In this document: in pieces, positions 1 to 6,482 of the stretch
Position numbering within the stretch: the first letter of the stretch is position 1
Layout of the letters: each line of letters begins with the position of its first letter
Assembly (NCBI GenBank): GCA_023430065.1
Contig: JAEZCG010000017.1
Location: 1-7,951 of the forward strand
DNA: 7,951 bases
From: Pseudomonadota bacterium
GTDB lineage: Bacteria; Pseudomonadota; Gammaproteobacteria; Burkholderiales; SHXO01
Direction: 5' to 3'
Made by a program: the position numbers and the translations under genes
Notes under the pieces: generated by a model
The model's database searches: none
Told to the model about the DNA's origin: nothing
What the model saw: the letters and a program-made list of their open reading frames with translations, nothing else

Positions 1-396
1 CTCCTGGTCGGCCTCGGCCAGCACGGCATCGGCGGCAGCCGCGGCTGCCACGTCCGCCGCTGCAGTCTCGGCCGCGGCCTGCTGCGCCTCCTCCACCGCC
101 GGGCGCGCTTCGGCGAACTCGTCGGCGAGCACGGGAGCAGGAGGGGGAGAATCGAGCCTCAACGTCGCGCCTCCCTGCTCAGCCGCAGGATCGGCGTCAG
201 GCGCTGCCGGCGGCGCTTCGGCCGCCGCGGCCTCGGCGTCCGGCTCGGCTGCCGGTGCGGGGGCCGCCTGGTCCAGGCTGGGCGGGGGAAACACCTCGCG
301 CAGCGGCGGGCGTTCGCGGCGCGCTTCCCGCACTTCGCTGCGCACGCAGCCACCGAGCATCAGCGCGGCGAGGAGGATGCAGAGTAACTTCGACAT
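1..396 (-). CDS. Ala/Pro/Glu-rich putative lipoprotein, C-terminus beyond window
   Basis: The reading frame is open from an ATG at 396 to the left edge, giving 132 residues with no stop, so the gene is partial. Residues 1-17 form a short hydrophobic signal ending in a lipobox, LGGC at 14-17, so Cys17 should be lipidated after signal peptidase II cleavage. An Arg/Glu-rich patch follows (residues 19-34), then a Pro/Ala-rich linker (about 35-92). From about residue 93 it becomes Ala/Glu/Gln-rich, resembling a helical or coiled segment. This composition suggests a spacer or periplasm-spanning anchor rather than an enzyme. No domain is recognised. It lies 68 bases downstream of the other lipoprotein gene on the same strand and may be co-transcribed with it. 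No strong ribosome binding site precedes the ATG. The lipoprotein call is fairly secure; the function is unknown. Confidence 0.72.
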   Translation of the reverse strand, partial: MSKLLCILLAALMLGGCVRSEVREARRERPPLREVFPPPSLDQAAPAPAAEPDAEAAAAEAPPAAPDADPAAEQGGATLRLDSPPPAPVLADEFAEARPAVEEAQQAAAETAAADVAAAAAADAVLAEADQE

Positions 397-414
397 GCTG
401 GGCAATCCGTCGCG

Positions 415-433
415 ATGGCGCGGTCCGCGCCAT
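415..433 (-). repeat. Perfect 8-bp hairpin between the two lipoprotein genes
   Basis: ATGGCGCG at 415-422 pairs perfectly with CGCGCCAT at 426-433 around a three-base loop. It sits in the 68-base gap after the 465-1076 gene and before the 1-396 gene, reading leftward. No T-run follows on the minus strand, so it is not a standard intrinsic terminator. It may be an mRNA-stabilising or attenuating intercistronic hairpin. GC-rich DNA forms such stems by chance, so the functional claim is weak although the repeat itself is plain. Confidence 0.45.
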
Positions 434-464
434 GCGTGTTGATAGTGAGGTAGATTCGGTCGGG

Positions 465-1076
465 TCAGACGATGCCGCGCTTGCGTAGCGCAGCGATGAT
501 GACCTTGGCAAACCCGGCGGTTTCCTTCTTGACGTCCTTGGGCGAGAAGGTCTCGGTCGTCCCGGACCAGACGAGCTTCGACTGCGGCGGACTGTACAGG
601 CTGGTTTCGGCAATCACGACATCGTACTGGTAGACCCTGGGCGGATCGTAGTAGCCCACCCACGCCGACGAATACCACCCGTAGAAGCCGCCCGCGAATG
701 CGGGACCATACGTCCCGGGCGTGACGTCCAGCCGCTGCTCCTGCTTGATCAGCCGCGTCACCAGTACGCCATCGGCGCCGATGTCCTGCACGACCTGCTC
801 GAGCCGCGCCTGCTCCGCCTGTCCATCCTCGACCAGCAGGGTGTAGCTCGGTACCGCTTCCACACCCGCCGCCTGCAGTTGCGCAGCAAACTCGTCCTCG
901 AACACCCGGCGGATGCTGGACTGCTTCGTGACCCCGACCACGAGAACCTTGCGAAGGGCCGTGTGCGCATCCGGGCTCTCCCACTGGTTCACCAGGCTGG
1001 TGGACGCGCATCCGGCGGCGGCCAGGGCCAGCAGAGCCACCCAGGCGAGCAGGAACGTTCGGTAGCGCGTGGACAT
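465..1076 (-). CDS. Putative outer-membrane lipoprotein, DUF4136-like
   Basis: The protein has 203 residues from the chosen ATG. An upstream in-frame ATG at 1097 would add seven residues, but only the 1076 start has a GGAG six bases ahead of it. A hydrophobic signal (residues about 7-20) ends in AAGC at 20-23, so Cys23 is the likely lipidated residue. The mature part begins with a segment reading KVLVVGV (43-49), then FEDEFAAQLQAAGVEAVPSY (59-78). A Gly/Tyr/Trp-rich loop spans 121-143. The C-terminal half contains YDVVIAETSLY and KLVWSGTTETF, and the protein ends with a helix containing FAKVIIAALRKRG. This pattern (Val-rich first strand, paired hydrophobic strands, 'LVW' strand, final amphipathic helix) resembles small envelope lipoproteins often annotated DUF4136. 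That family link is from memory and moderate; no molecular function is known. It lies 52 bases after the 1129-1584 gene. Confidence 0.8.
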   Translation of the reverse strand: MSTRYRTFLLAWVALLALAAAGCASTSLVNQWESPDAHTALRKVLVVGVTKQSSIRRVFEDEFAAQLQAAGVEAVPSYTLLVEDGQAEQARLEQVVQDIGADGVLVTRLIKQEQRLDVTPGTYGPAFAGGFYGWYSSAWVGYYDPPRVYQYDVVIAETSLYSPPQSKLVWSGTTETFSPKDVKKETAGFAKVIIAALRKRGIV

Positions 1077-1082
1077 GGTGTT

Positions 1083-1086
1083 CTCC
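1083..1086 (-). promoter_or_regulatory. Ribosome binding site deciding the lipoprotein start
   Basis: GGAG on the minus strand, six bases ahead of the ATG at 1076. It favours this start over the in-frame ATG at 1097, which has no comparable site. Confidence 0.6.
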
Positions 1087-1128
1087 GGCCAGATCATCGC
1101 GCATTGTGCCGCAAGCGTGGATCCTGAG

Positions 1129-1584
1129 TCAGCGCCAGCGGTCCACCCACTCCAGGACCACCGAGTCGTCCGCCTTGCCGAACAACGCAGCGGGAATGGC
1201 CACGACGAAACCGTCTTCGGCCCACTGCACCTCGCCCGCGGGTCCCTCGCCGAGCCGGCAGTTGCGCGTGGTGCTCACGCCCCCCTCGCGGCGCAGTTCG
1301 CACAGGAAGGTCAGCGCACCGGCCGTGGCGCGGAAGTGCTCGATCTCCGAGAATCCCTTCAGCTGGACCTTCACCGGTGCGGTCGGCCATTTGCCGTCTT
1401 CGCTGAGCAGTTGTGCGCTGCCCACGCCGCTGGGACTGCGGATCTCCAGCACCCCCTGCCGCAGTTGCACGCTGTCGGTGCTCTTGGCCGCCACCGCCGT
1501 CATCGCGGCGGCAGCGGCACCGGCCGCGCACAGAATCACCCCGAGCGTGGCGGCAAGCAGCGCGGGACGCACCTTTGTCCTCAC
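1129..1584 (-). CDS. Exported hypothetical protein
   Basis: The protein has 151 residues and starts with GTG at 1584. The start overlaps the TGA stop of the upstream gene in a GTGA arrangement, which indicates translational coupling. Residues 1-33 look like a Sec signal peptide: basic residues at 2-6, a long Ala-rich hydrophobic core, and small residues before a probable cleavage near 30-33. The mature part is about 118 residues. It contains LEIRSPSG (46-53), VKVQLKGFSEIEHF (71-84), Cys95 in LTFLCELRRE, and Cys109 in TTRNCRLGEG; it ends in VVLEWVDRW. Alternating hydrophobic and polar residues suggest a mostly beta fold. The two cysteines could form a disulfide in the periplasm, which is inference. 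I do not recognise the family. Overlap with the 1581-2192 gene implies a shared role with that product. Confidence 0.8.
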   Translation of the reverse strand: MRTKVRPALLAATLGVILCAAGAAAAAMTAVAAKSTDSVQLRQGVLEIRSPSGVGSAQLLSEDGKWPTAPVKVQLKGFSEIEHFRATAGALTFLCELRREGGVSTTRNCRLGEGPAGEVQWAEDGFVVAIPAALFGKADDSVVLEWVDRWR

Positions 1585-2192
1585 GCCTTCACCCAGGTTT
1601 CGGAGAAGGCGAGGAACGCGGTGCTGCTGTCGCTCTTGCCGGCAAACTCACGCGGGAAGGGTCTGCCTGCCACACCCCGTCCGTTGATGGACACATCCAC
1701 CGCGTGCGCATCGACGAACAGCGAGAACATCTCGTGTCGTCCGGTGGCCGACTTGTCGCGCGGCATTTCCACCATGAAGGGTGCACTCAACTCCCGCCAC
1801 GTCAAGCAGACCTGTCCGATCGTGCTGCGGAACCACTCCACGTGGATGCTGGTGCCGTTCCCCGACGGCTGGAAGTCCCAGCCCGGAACCATGCGCACGC
1901 CGGCCAGGCCGCTCGCGCCCTTGAAGGCGCCGAAGTTGGCGACGAAACCGTCGCGCAGATACTGCGCCAGCGGTTCGTTGTCGGTGATGCAGAGGTTGGG
2001 CCGGTCCGCGTTCTTGCCGCCGCCCCGGGGATCCTGCAGGATGAACGCCGCGTGTCCCTTCCCGTGCGGCGAGGTCACCACGCGGAAGAAGCTGATCAGG
2101 GTCACGTAGGGACCGTCTGCGGCCTCCTTCATGTACATGCCCGGGTTCTCTCCGGACCAGTCCACCGCGCCGGGATTGATGGTTGGACGCAT
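1581..2192 (-). CDS. Hypothetical protein, translationally coupled to exported protein
   Basis: The protein has 203 residues, from an ATG at 2192 preceded by AGGAGGAG. A longer in-frame start at 2300 is possible but lacks such a site and would add an unlikely Arg-rich extension. There is no signal peptide or membrane segment, so it is probably cytoplasmic. Visible segments are YVTLISFFRVVTSPHGKGHAA (29-49), a Gly-rich DPRGGGKNADRPN (54-66), LAQYLRDGFVANFGAF (75-90), a W-rich stretch GWDFQPSGNGTSIHVEWF (104-121), and HEMFSLFVDAHAVDVSINGRG (153-173) near the end. The mix of short beta-like stretches and conserved-looking Trp/Gly residues suggests a compact beta-rich domain, possibly a ligand-binding or sensory fold, but I do not recognise the family. 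It heads a closely spaced run of genes to 1 and overlaps the next gene by four bases. The 122-base gap upstream may hold its promoter. Confidence 0.78.
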   Translation of the reverse strand: MRPTINPGAVDWSGENPGMYMKEAADGPYVTLISFFRVVTSPHGKGHAAFILQDPRGGGKNADRPNLCITDNEPLAQYLRDGFVANFGAFKGASGLAGVRMVPGWDFQPSGNGTSIHVEWFRSTIGQVCLTWRELSAPFMVEMPRDKSATGRHEMFSLFVDAHAVDVSINGRGVAGRPFPREFAGKSDSSTAFLAFSETWVKA

Positions 2193-2199
2193 CGCGCAA

Positions 2200-2207
2200 C
2201 TCCTCCT
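2200..2207 (-). promoter_or_regulatory. Strong ribosome binding site for the 1581-2192 gene
   Basis: AGGAGGAG on the minus strand, seven bases ahead of the ATG at 2192. This near-consensus site decides against the longer reading frame that begins at 2300. Confidence 0.75.
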
Positions 2208-2314
2208 GTTCCAGGTTCGTCTTGGTTCGAGGTCGGAGAGTCTAGCGCGAGACCGAGGGCGCATGCACGCGCGCTTCGTCGCCAGACGGCGCCGACCCAT
2301 GCGAAATCCGACGC

Positions 2315-2761
2315 CTAAACTGCCGAATCAACGCCCTTGACGCGCTTGGACAGAAATGCAGAGGAGGACGGACACAGGCCGGAAAACTGAGAGGTGGCCT
2401 GGATCGCCCGCGGAGCGTCCTGGCGCGAGGCGGGACGGTAGCCTAGCTTCAAGAAGAAAGGCTCCGCAGTGGTAGTGAGCAGGAACAGTGACTCGACACC
2501 ATGCGAGGCGGCAAAGGATTCCACGTGGCTCACGAGCGCTTGCGCGAAGCCACGCTCCCGGACAGGGGGAAGGACTGCGAGCGATCGAAGCAGGCCAGCC
2601 GACCGGAACTGCTCCAACCCGATGACCGCGACCACGGACCCTGCAACCCGACATCCGAAGAACTGCGGGGGCGATGCAGCGGAAATATCGGTAGTCGGCA
2701 GGTCGCATGCGATGAGAACGGGGAAAATCTCCTCGAGCACTGAGAGTGGTTCGATGTTCAT
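2315..2761 (-). CDS. arsN2: GNAT N-acetyltransferase, ArsN2-like
   Basis: The 148-residue protein spans one GNAT fold. The acetyl-CoA binding loop is LAVLPPVRERGFAQAL (61-76), in which R68-x-x-G71-x-A73 fits the R/QxxGxG/A motif. The segment SLFLLTTTAEPFFLKLGYRP (91-110) followed by AIQATSQFSGLCPSSSAFLSKR (119-140) is the signature I associate with ArsN2. ArsN2 is an acetyltransferase family named for its occurrence in arsenic-resistance operons. ArsN-type enzymes are thought to acetylate toxic arsenic compounds or related metabolites, but the substrate here is unproven. No ars regulator, reductase or pump lies in the window. The ATG is 18 bases after the stop of the 2780-3664 gene and has no clear ribosome binding site, so translation may depend on re-initiation from that gene. 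The family is fairly sure; the physiological role is open. Confidence 0.86.
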   Translation of the reverse strand: MNIEPLSVLEEIFPVLIACDLPTTDISAASPPQFFGCRVAGSVVAVIGLEQFRSAGLLRSLAVLPPVRERGFAQALVSHVESFAASHGVESLFLLTTTAEPFFLKLGYRPASRQDAPRAIQATSQFSGLCPSSSAFLSKRVKGVDSAV

Positions 2762-2779
2762 TGAAGGCCGACGGCAGAG

Positions 2780-3664
2780 CTATATCGGCTGCACGCCGTG
2801 CAGCGCGGCTGTTGCGTAGACGGGAATCGTGCAGCGCTCGACGAACCCCAGCCGCCGGTAGATGTTCACCGCCATCTCGGACGAGTGCAGGACCAGGCGC
2901 CGCCGTCCGAGTGCGGCGGCGCGGGCGACGGCCAGCGCCGTGAGCGCGCTCGCGATTCCATAGCCTCGCGCGGTCGGCCGCACGTACACGCCGAAGATGG
3001 CTGCCGTATCCGGGCGACCGAGGTACGACAGGTATACCTTGCCGACCGGCTGGCCGTCGAGATAGGCAACCCACCTGACGCCGCGGTCGCCCGCTGCGTA
3101 CGCCCACCGGTTCATATCGAATACGTACGAGCGGCTGTCTGCAGGCAGTGCCCAGTAAGCGGCCATCAGTTCTTCGAATGCGCCCAACCCCTGTTCGTCC
3201 TGCACCTCTCGATAGGTGACGGGTCCAGGTGATGGGTCTGGCGAGGCGCTCCACGCCGAGAGATCCAGCGCCATGCCGGTGGCGCGCTCCACGAGCGACA
3301 GTCCCCGTGCCGCGAGTTGCGCCGCCAAGTCGGCGGGCTGAGCCGTGGGATGGACGAGCCACAGGAACTGGACGGCGCGCCGGCGAAAGTGCGTCAGCAC
3401 CTGCTCGATGCGCGCGGCGGCATCCTGCCCGAGCCAGGTGCGCAGTACAGCGTTGTAGGGAAGCTGGGACACCGGCGCTTCCGCCCACACCAGGTCATCC
3501 TCTTCGTGAAACACACCGCCGGGTGCATGGCCGTAGTTCGACCATTGCGCCACGAAAGCCTCTTCAATGGCCTCGATTTCCCCACGTGGCCCGGTCGTCG
3601 GAGGATCACTCGAGCTGTGCGCGGCCATAGCGATCTGCTGAGTGCGTATCGGCTTCAGCGGCAT
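2780..3664 (-). CDS. GNAT-family N-acetyltransferase with N-terminal extension
   Basis: The protein has 294 residues if it starts at 3664. An ATG at 3628 would remove 12 residues; neither start has a strong ribosome binding site, so the start is uncertain. The C-terminal third is a GNAT domain. WVAYLDGQPVGKVYLSYLG (198-216) gives the typical beta strands, IFGVYVRPTARGYGIASALT (223-242) is the acetyl-CoA loop with RGYGIA, and NIYRRLGF (267-274) is the closing motif. Residues about 30-145 contain FLWLVHPTAQPADLAAQLAARGLSLVERATGMALDL, which resembles a degenerate N-terminal GNAT half. Tandem-domain GNAT proteins with one inactive half are common. The acceptor substrate cannot be told from sequence. 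The gene precedes the ArsN2-like gene by 18 bases, so the two are probably co-transcribed, and it follows the DUF1254 gene by 63 bases. Confidence 0.86.
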   Translation of the reverse strand: MPLKPIRTQQIAMAAHSSSDPPTTGPRGEIEAIEEAFVAQWSNYGHAPGGVFHEEDDLVWAEAPVSQLPYNAVLRTWLGQDAAARIEQVLTHFRRRAVQFLWLVHPTAQPADLAAQLAARGLSLVERATGMALDLSAWSASPDPSPGPVTYREVQDEQGLGAFEELMAAYWALPADSRSYVFDMNRWAYAAGDRGVRWVAYLDGQPVGKVYLSYLGRPDTAAIFGVYVRPTARGYGIASALTALAVARAAALGRRRLVLHSSEMAVNIYRRLGFVERCTIPVYATAALHGVQPI

Positions 3665-3727
3665 TCGTGCCGGTTGTGAGCCGACTGGCAGGCCGTTGCC
3701 GGTCCATGCGTTCGCTCGTTCTCGCGG

Positions 3728-5278
3728 TCACTTCACCACTTCGATCTCGCCCGGACGCCAGGTCTTGTCGAACCAGGGCTCGAGCGGGCCGTACAGCCGC
3801 AGGAGCGTGAACCAGCCCTTGCCGGGGACCGTTTCGATCCAGTTCGCTTCCCGGCCGGCAGGCGCCTTGGGGCCGAAGTAGAGGTCGACCGAGCCGTCGG
3901 CGTTGGTGACCAGCTCGTCGCGCTTGTTGTTCCTGCTTGGAAACGGCTGCGACGTCTGCAGCTCGGAGCGCGTCTGCGTGTCATACAGCACCACCGACCA
4001 GAAGTCCTTCGCCGGAACATTCGCCGGGACATTCATCCGGTAGGTCTTCGCGCCGTCGAACGGATTGCCCGCGCTGTCAGTGTAGTTGACGGCGTATTGC
4101 GAACCCGCGCCCACGAGCTTGGCCGCCATCGCCGGCGTATTGACGGTGGCGACGTAGAAGAAGGCGGCGCGGGCATCCAGGTTGCGTCCCGACATGCCGT
4201 CGCCATCGAGCCAGCGGTAGTCATCGCCGATGAAGGCCGCCTTCCACTGGCTGTTCGGGTACAGGGGCGCGCGCGGATCACGGTTGCGGAACGCAATCGA
4301 CCGCGCGGTGGCGTTGCCGACTGCGACGGCATCGGCGAGGATCCTGGTCATCCGCTCGTCGGGCGCGAACTTCTTGCCTTTGCGGATGCCGATGGCGGCG
4401 GCGAGCCCGCGCAGTTCAGGGTCGATGAAGTCCAGCGGCTCCTTCTGGATGACGTTGTCCAGCTCCCTGTAGAACTCGACGTCGTTGGCGTGGATCGTGT
4501 TGTAGACCCCCTTCGAGCCGTTGATGAACTCCATCTTCGGCGGGTTCGCGGCCTTGCTCAGCGGATACACCTTCAAGCCGTTGCGGAACATCTTCGAAGC
4601 GGCATCCGGTTTGCCGTCGACCAGGAAGCCGCGCAGGATGATCAGGTTCGTATAGGAAGGCGAATGCGCGACGAAATAGCCCTCCTTCGGCAACTCCCCC
4701 TGGTAGCCGGGGGGAACGATCAGGTACTTGCCACCCTTTCCCTTGTCCGGTCCGGGTGCCCCCATATCGACGACAAAGCGGAAGAAGGCATCGTTGACCG
4801 TGCCGGGTCCCGACCCTGCGGGAATCTCGACCACGGTCGGACCGTCGACCTCCAGATCGAGCTTGGCGATGCAGTAGACGGTGTCGGTATTGCCCGTGAG
4901 CAATAGCGGATTCGAGTCCAGCAGTTGGTCGTACACGACGGCCTGATTGCTCTGCTTCGCCCCGACCTCGATGGCGCCCTGGCGGATGGCCTCCAGTGAG
5001 GCCGCGGGAGTGAAGTTGAGAAACACCTCGACGCCGCGCAGGAAATCGAGGTTGTCGAAGACCAGCCGGGCCGTCTCGGTCGTGGGTACGCCATCCAGGA
5101 AAGTGAGCGTGCCGAGGCGCGTCTGCACCGTGTCAGGCGTCATGATCTGCGCGGGGATCTTGTTGTTGTACCCGGGCGTGGGCGTTTCGCCCGCGGAGGC
5201 CTGCTGCGCGAACACGCCCGCGAGGCACAGCGCGCCGAGTGTCGCGGCAAGGAAGTGTTGCTTGCGGGGGAAAATCAT
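3728..5278 (-). CDS. Exported DUF1254/DUF1214 domain protein
   Basis: The protein has 516 residues, which fits this family of roughly 450-500 residue proteins. The ATG at 5278 is chosen because AAGGAG lies five bases upstream; longer in-frame starts at 5299 and 5353 lack this. Residues 1-29 form a Sec signal peptide (basic MIFPRKQ, hydrophobic core, AxA cleavage site ASA at 27-29). The N-terminal DUF1254 domain (about 55-200) carries LDSNPLLLTGNTDTVYCIAKL (120-140), where the NTDTVY stretch is typical. The C-terminal DUF1214 domain (about 400-505) carries FWSVVLYD (426-433), ELVTNADGSVDLYFGPKAP (455-473), and NWIETVPGKGWFTLLRLYGP (479-498), ending in WFDKTWRPGEIE. The biochemical function of these domains is unknown. 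The product should be periplasmic or secreted. It lies 71 bases downstream of the AraC-family gene and may be its target. Confidence 0.93.
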   Translation of the reverse strand: MIFPRKQHFLAATLGALCLAGVFAQQASAGETPTPGYNNKIPAQIMTPDTVQTRLGTLTFLDGVPTTETARLVFDNLDFLRGVEVFLNFTPAASLEAIRQGAIEVGAKQSNQAVVYDQLLDSNPLLLTGNTDTVYCIAKLDLEVDGPTVVEIPAGSGPGTVNDAFFRFVVDMGAPGPDKGKGGKYLIVPPGYQGELPKEGYFVAHSPSYTNLIILRGFLVDGKPDAASKMFRNGLKVYPLSKAANPPKMEFINGSKGVYNTIHANDVEFYRELDNVIQKEPLDFIDPELRGLAAAIGIRKGKKFAPDERMTRILADAVAVGNATARSIAFRNRDPRAPLYPNSQWKAAFIGDDYRWLDGDGMSGRNLDARAAFFYVATVNTPAMAAKLVGAGSQYAVNYTDSAGNPFDGAKTYRMNVPANVPAKDFWSVVLYDTQTRSELQTSQPFPSRNNKRDELVTNADGSVDLYFGPKAPAGREANWIETVPGKGWFTLLRLYGPLEPWFDKTWRPGEIEVVK

Positions 5279-5283
5279 CTCGT

Positions 5284-5289
5284 CTCCTT
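5284..5289 (-). promoter_or_regulatory. Ribosome binding site for the DUF1254 gene
   Basis: AAGGAG on the minus strand, five bases ahead of the ATG at 5278. It places the start directly before a clean signal peptide and rejects the upstream in-frame ATGs at 5299 and 5353. Confidence 0.75.
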
Positions 5290-5318
5290 TTCTTGTGATC
5301 ATTGAACTTGCCGCTCGG

Positions 5319-5338
5319 CAGCCGGTTGTAGCCGGCTG
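5319..5338 (-). repeat. 7-bp inverted repeat between AraC and DUF1254 genes
   Basis: CAGCCGG at 5319-5325 is mirrored by CCGGCTG at 5332-5338 around a six-base loop. It begins about a dozen bases after the AraC stop codon and lies 41 bases upstream of the DUF1254 start. The related perfect palindrome CAGCCGGCTG occurs at 5379-5388 inside the end of the AraC gene. There is no T-run on the minus strand, so an intrinsic terminator is unlikely. It could be an intercistronic hairpin or a protein-binding site. The function is inference. Confidence 0.45.
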
Positions 5339-5349
5339 GACATTCCCGT

Positions 5350-6351
5350 TCATCGGCGGAGTGTAGTACCGTCCGCCGCAGCCGGCTGTCGGGCGGCAGG
5401 CGTCCGCGAGTCGGCCCGAACGGCGCCCGGCGCGAGGCCGGTGAAGCGCTTGAAGGCGCGGCTGAACGCAGCGTCGGATTGGTAGCCGAGGCGGATCGCC
5501 AGGTCACCGAGCGGCGTGTCCGACTCCTTCAGTTGCGTGAGGGCGATGTGCATTCTCCAGCGTGCCACGTAACGCATCACCGGCTCTCCGACGAGCTCGG
5601 TGAAGCGTGCAGCCAGCGCGGAGCGCGACATGGCGACCTCGGCCGCAAGGGATGCCACTGTCCACGCGCGCGCGGGGTCCCGATGGATGAGCGCCAGTGC
5701 GCGGCCGATCTGCCTGTCCTGGAGCGCACCCAGCCAGCCCGTTCGCGCAGCCGGGTCCCGCGCGATCCAGGACCGGATGGCCTGGACCACGAGGATGTCG
5801 CACAGCCTCGTGATGACGGTTTCGCCGCCCGGAAGAAGTGCCTTCGCTTCGGCGGCCATGAAGCGCAGCGTGCTCTGCATCCATTCCGCATGAGGCGAAC
5901 CGGAAGCCTCGACGACGATCACCTGCGGAAGCAGCGTGGCGAGGCGATGCGCGGCCGGGTGCTCGAAGCGCACGACGCCGCACACGACACTTGTGGCCTC
6001 TCCGCCGCCGCCGTGCCGCAGGACCTCGTAGCGGTCGCTGACGAGCTCGCGAGGCAGATCGAAAAGCTTCGCGGCGGCGATGCCGGGCGCGCTCGACAAC
6101 CGGTGGCCTTTGCCATGGGGCACGAGCGCAAAATCGCCGGGTCGCAGCAGCCGGGTTTCGCCGTCCCCGATTTCTAGCCTGCACCGGCCCTCGGTCACGA
6201 CGTGGAACATCAGGCAGTCCTCGACCGCCGGAAGCTCGAGCGCCCAGGGTGCCGTGAACTCGGACCGACAGTAGAAGCTGCCGCTCATCCTCAACAGGTG
6301 CAGCGCCTCGCCGAGCCGATCCACCGGCGTCCACAGGTCTTTCGCCTTCAT
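5350..6351 (-). CDS. AraC-family transcriptional regulator with cupin sensor domain
   Basis: The protein has 333 residues. The N-terminal part (about 5-190) is a cupin-type sensor: MFHVVTEGRCRLEIGDGE (48-65) and LLRPGDFALVPHGKGHRLSS (68-87) give the beta-barrel pattern with PGD and PHGxxH, as in AraC proteins carrying a Cupin_6 domain. The C-terminal AraC DNA-binding domain (about 225-312) has two helix-turn-helix units. The first is WTVASLAAEVAMSRSALAARF (230-250) and the second LGDLAIRLGYQSDAAFSRAF (281-300), followed by the family's closing KRFTGLAPGAVR. A Pro/Ala-rich tail of about 20 residues follows. The ligand is unknown. The gene is divergent from the NmrA-like reductase, a common arrangement for such regulators, and its likely operator is the inverted repeat 30 bases upstream. 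The exported DUF1254 protein follows on the same strand. Confidence 0.94.
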   Translation of the reverse strand: MKAKDLWTPVDRLGEALHLLRMSGSFYCRSEFTAPWALELPAVEDCLMFHVVTEGRCRLEIGDGETRLLRPGDFALVPHGKGHRLSSAPGIAAAKLFDLPRELVSDRYEVLRHGGGGEATSVVCGVVRFEHPAAHRLATLLPQVIVVEASGSPHAEWMQSTLRFMAAEAKALLPGGETVITRLCDILVVQAIRSWIARDPAARTGWLGALQDRQIGRALALIHRDPARAWTVASLAAEVAMSRSALAARFTELVGEPVMRYVARWRMHIALTQLKESDTPLGDLAIRLGYQSDAAFSRAFKRFTGLAPGAVRADSRTPAARQPAAADGTTLRR

Positions 6352-6380
6352 GCCCCCGAGTATGTGCGCGGTGCATCCCG

Positions 6381-6401
6381 TCGTCCAGCATGCTTGGACG
6401 A
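6381..6401. promoter_or_regulatory. Candidate operator, perfect 7+7 inverted repeat
   Basis: TCGTCCA at 6381-6387 and its exact reverse complement TGGACGA at 6395-6401 flank a seven-base spacer. The inner eight bases AGCATGCT are also self-complementary. The site is in the 144-base region between the divergent AraC and NmrA-like genes, 30 bases upstream of the AraC start and 94 bases upstream of the reductase start. Position and symmetry fit a binding site for a transcription factor, most simply the adjacent regulator. AraC proteins often bind direct rather than inverted repeats, so another dimeric regulator is possible. Confidence 0.5.
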
Positions 6402-6482
6402 GCGATCATGAACTGGCGATCCCCGGTCATTGTGAGTCCGGCAATCAACCGCGACACTGGACGCATCGCGAATCGTGCAGCC

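Noticed and set aside
2239..2244. TAGACT on the minus strand as a -10 element for the 1581-2192 gene
   Set aside because: No acceptable -35 element lies 16-18 bases upstream, and one hexamer match is not enough.
1069..2318. Two long plus-strand frames (1069-2109 and 1413-2318) opposite the left operon
   Set aside because: Composition is typical of antisense shadows in GC-rich DNA. The minus strand offers signal peptides, a strong ribosome binding site and a coupled overlap.
2328..3488. A 386-codon open frame on the minus strand across both acetyltransferase genes
   Set aside because: It is Arg/Ala/Gly-rich with no domain and overlaps two genes with clear GNAT motifs; it is a GC-driven shadow frame.
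4097..4906. A 269-codon plus-strand frame opposite the DUF1254 gene
   Set aside because: Antisense shadow of a strongly supported gene; no ribosome binding site or recognisable domain.
6430..6458. TTGTGA and GACACT with a 17-base spacer as a promoter for the NmrA-like gene
   Set aside because: Spacing is right but the -10 match is poor; too weak to list as a feature.
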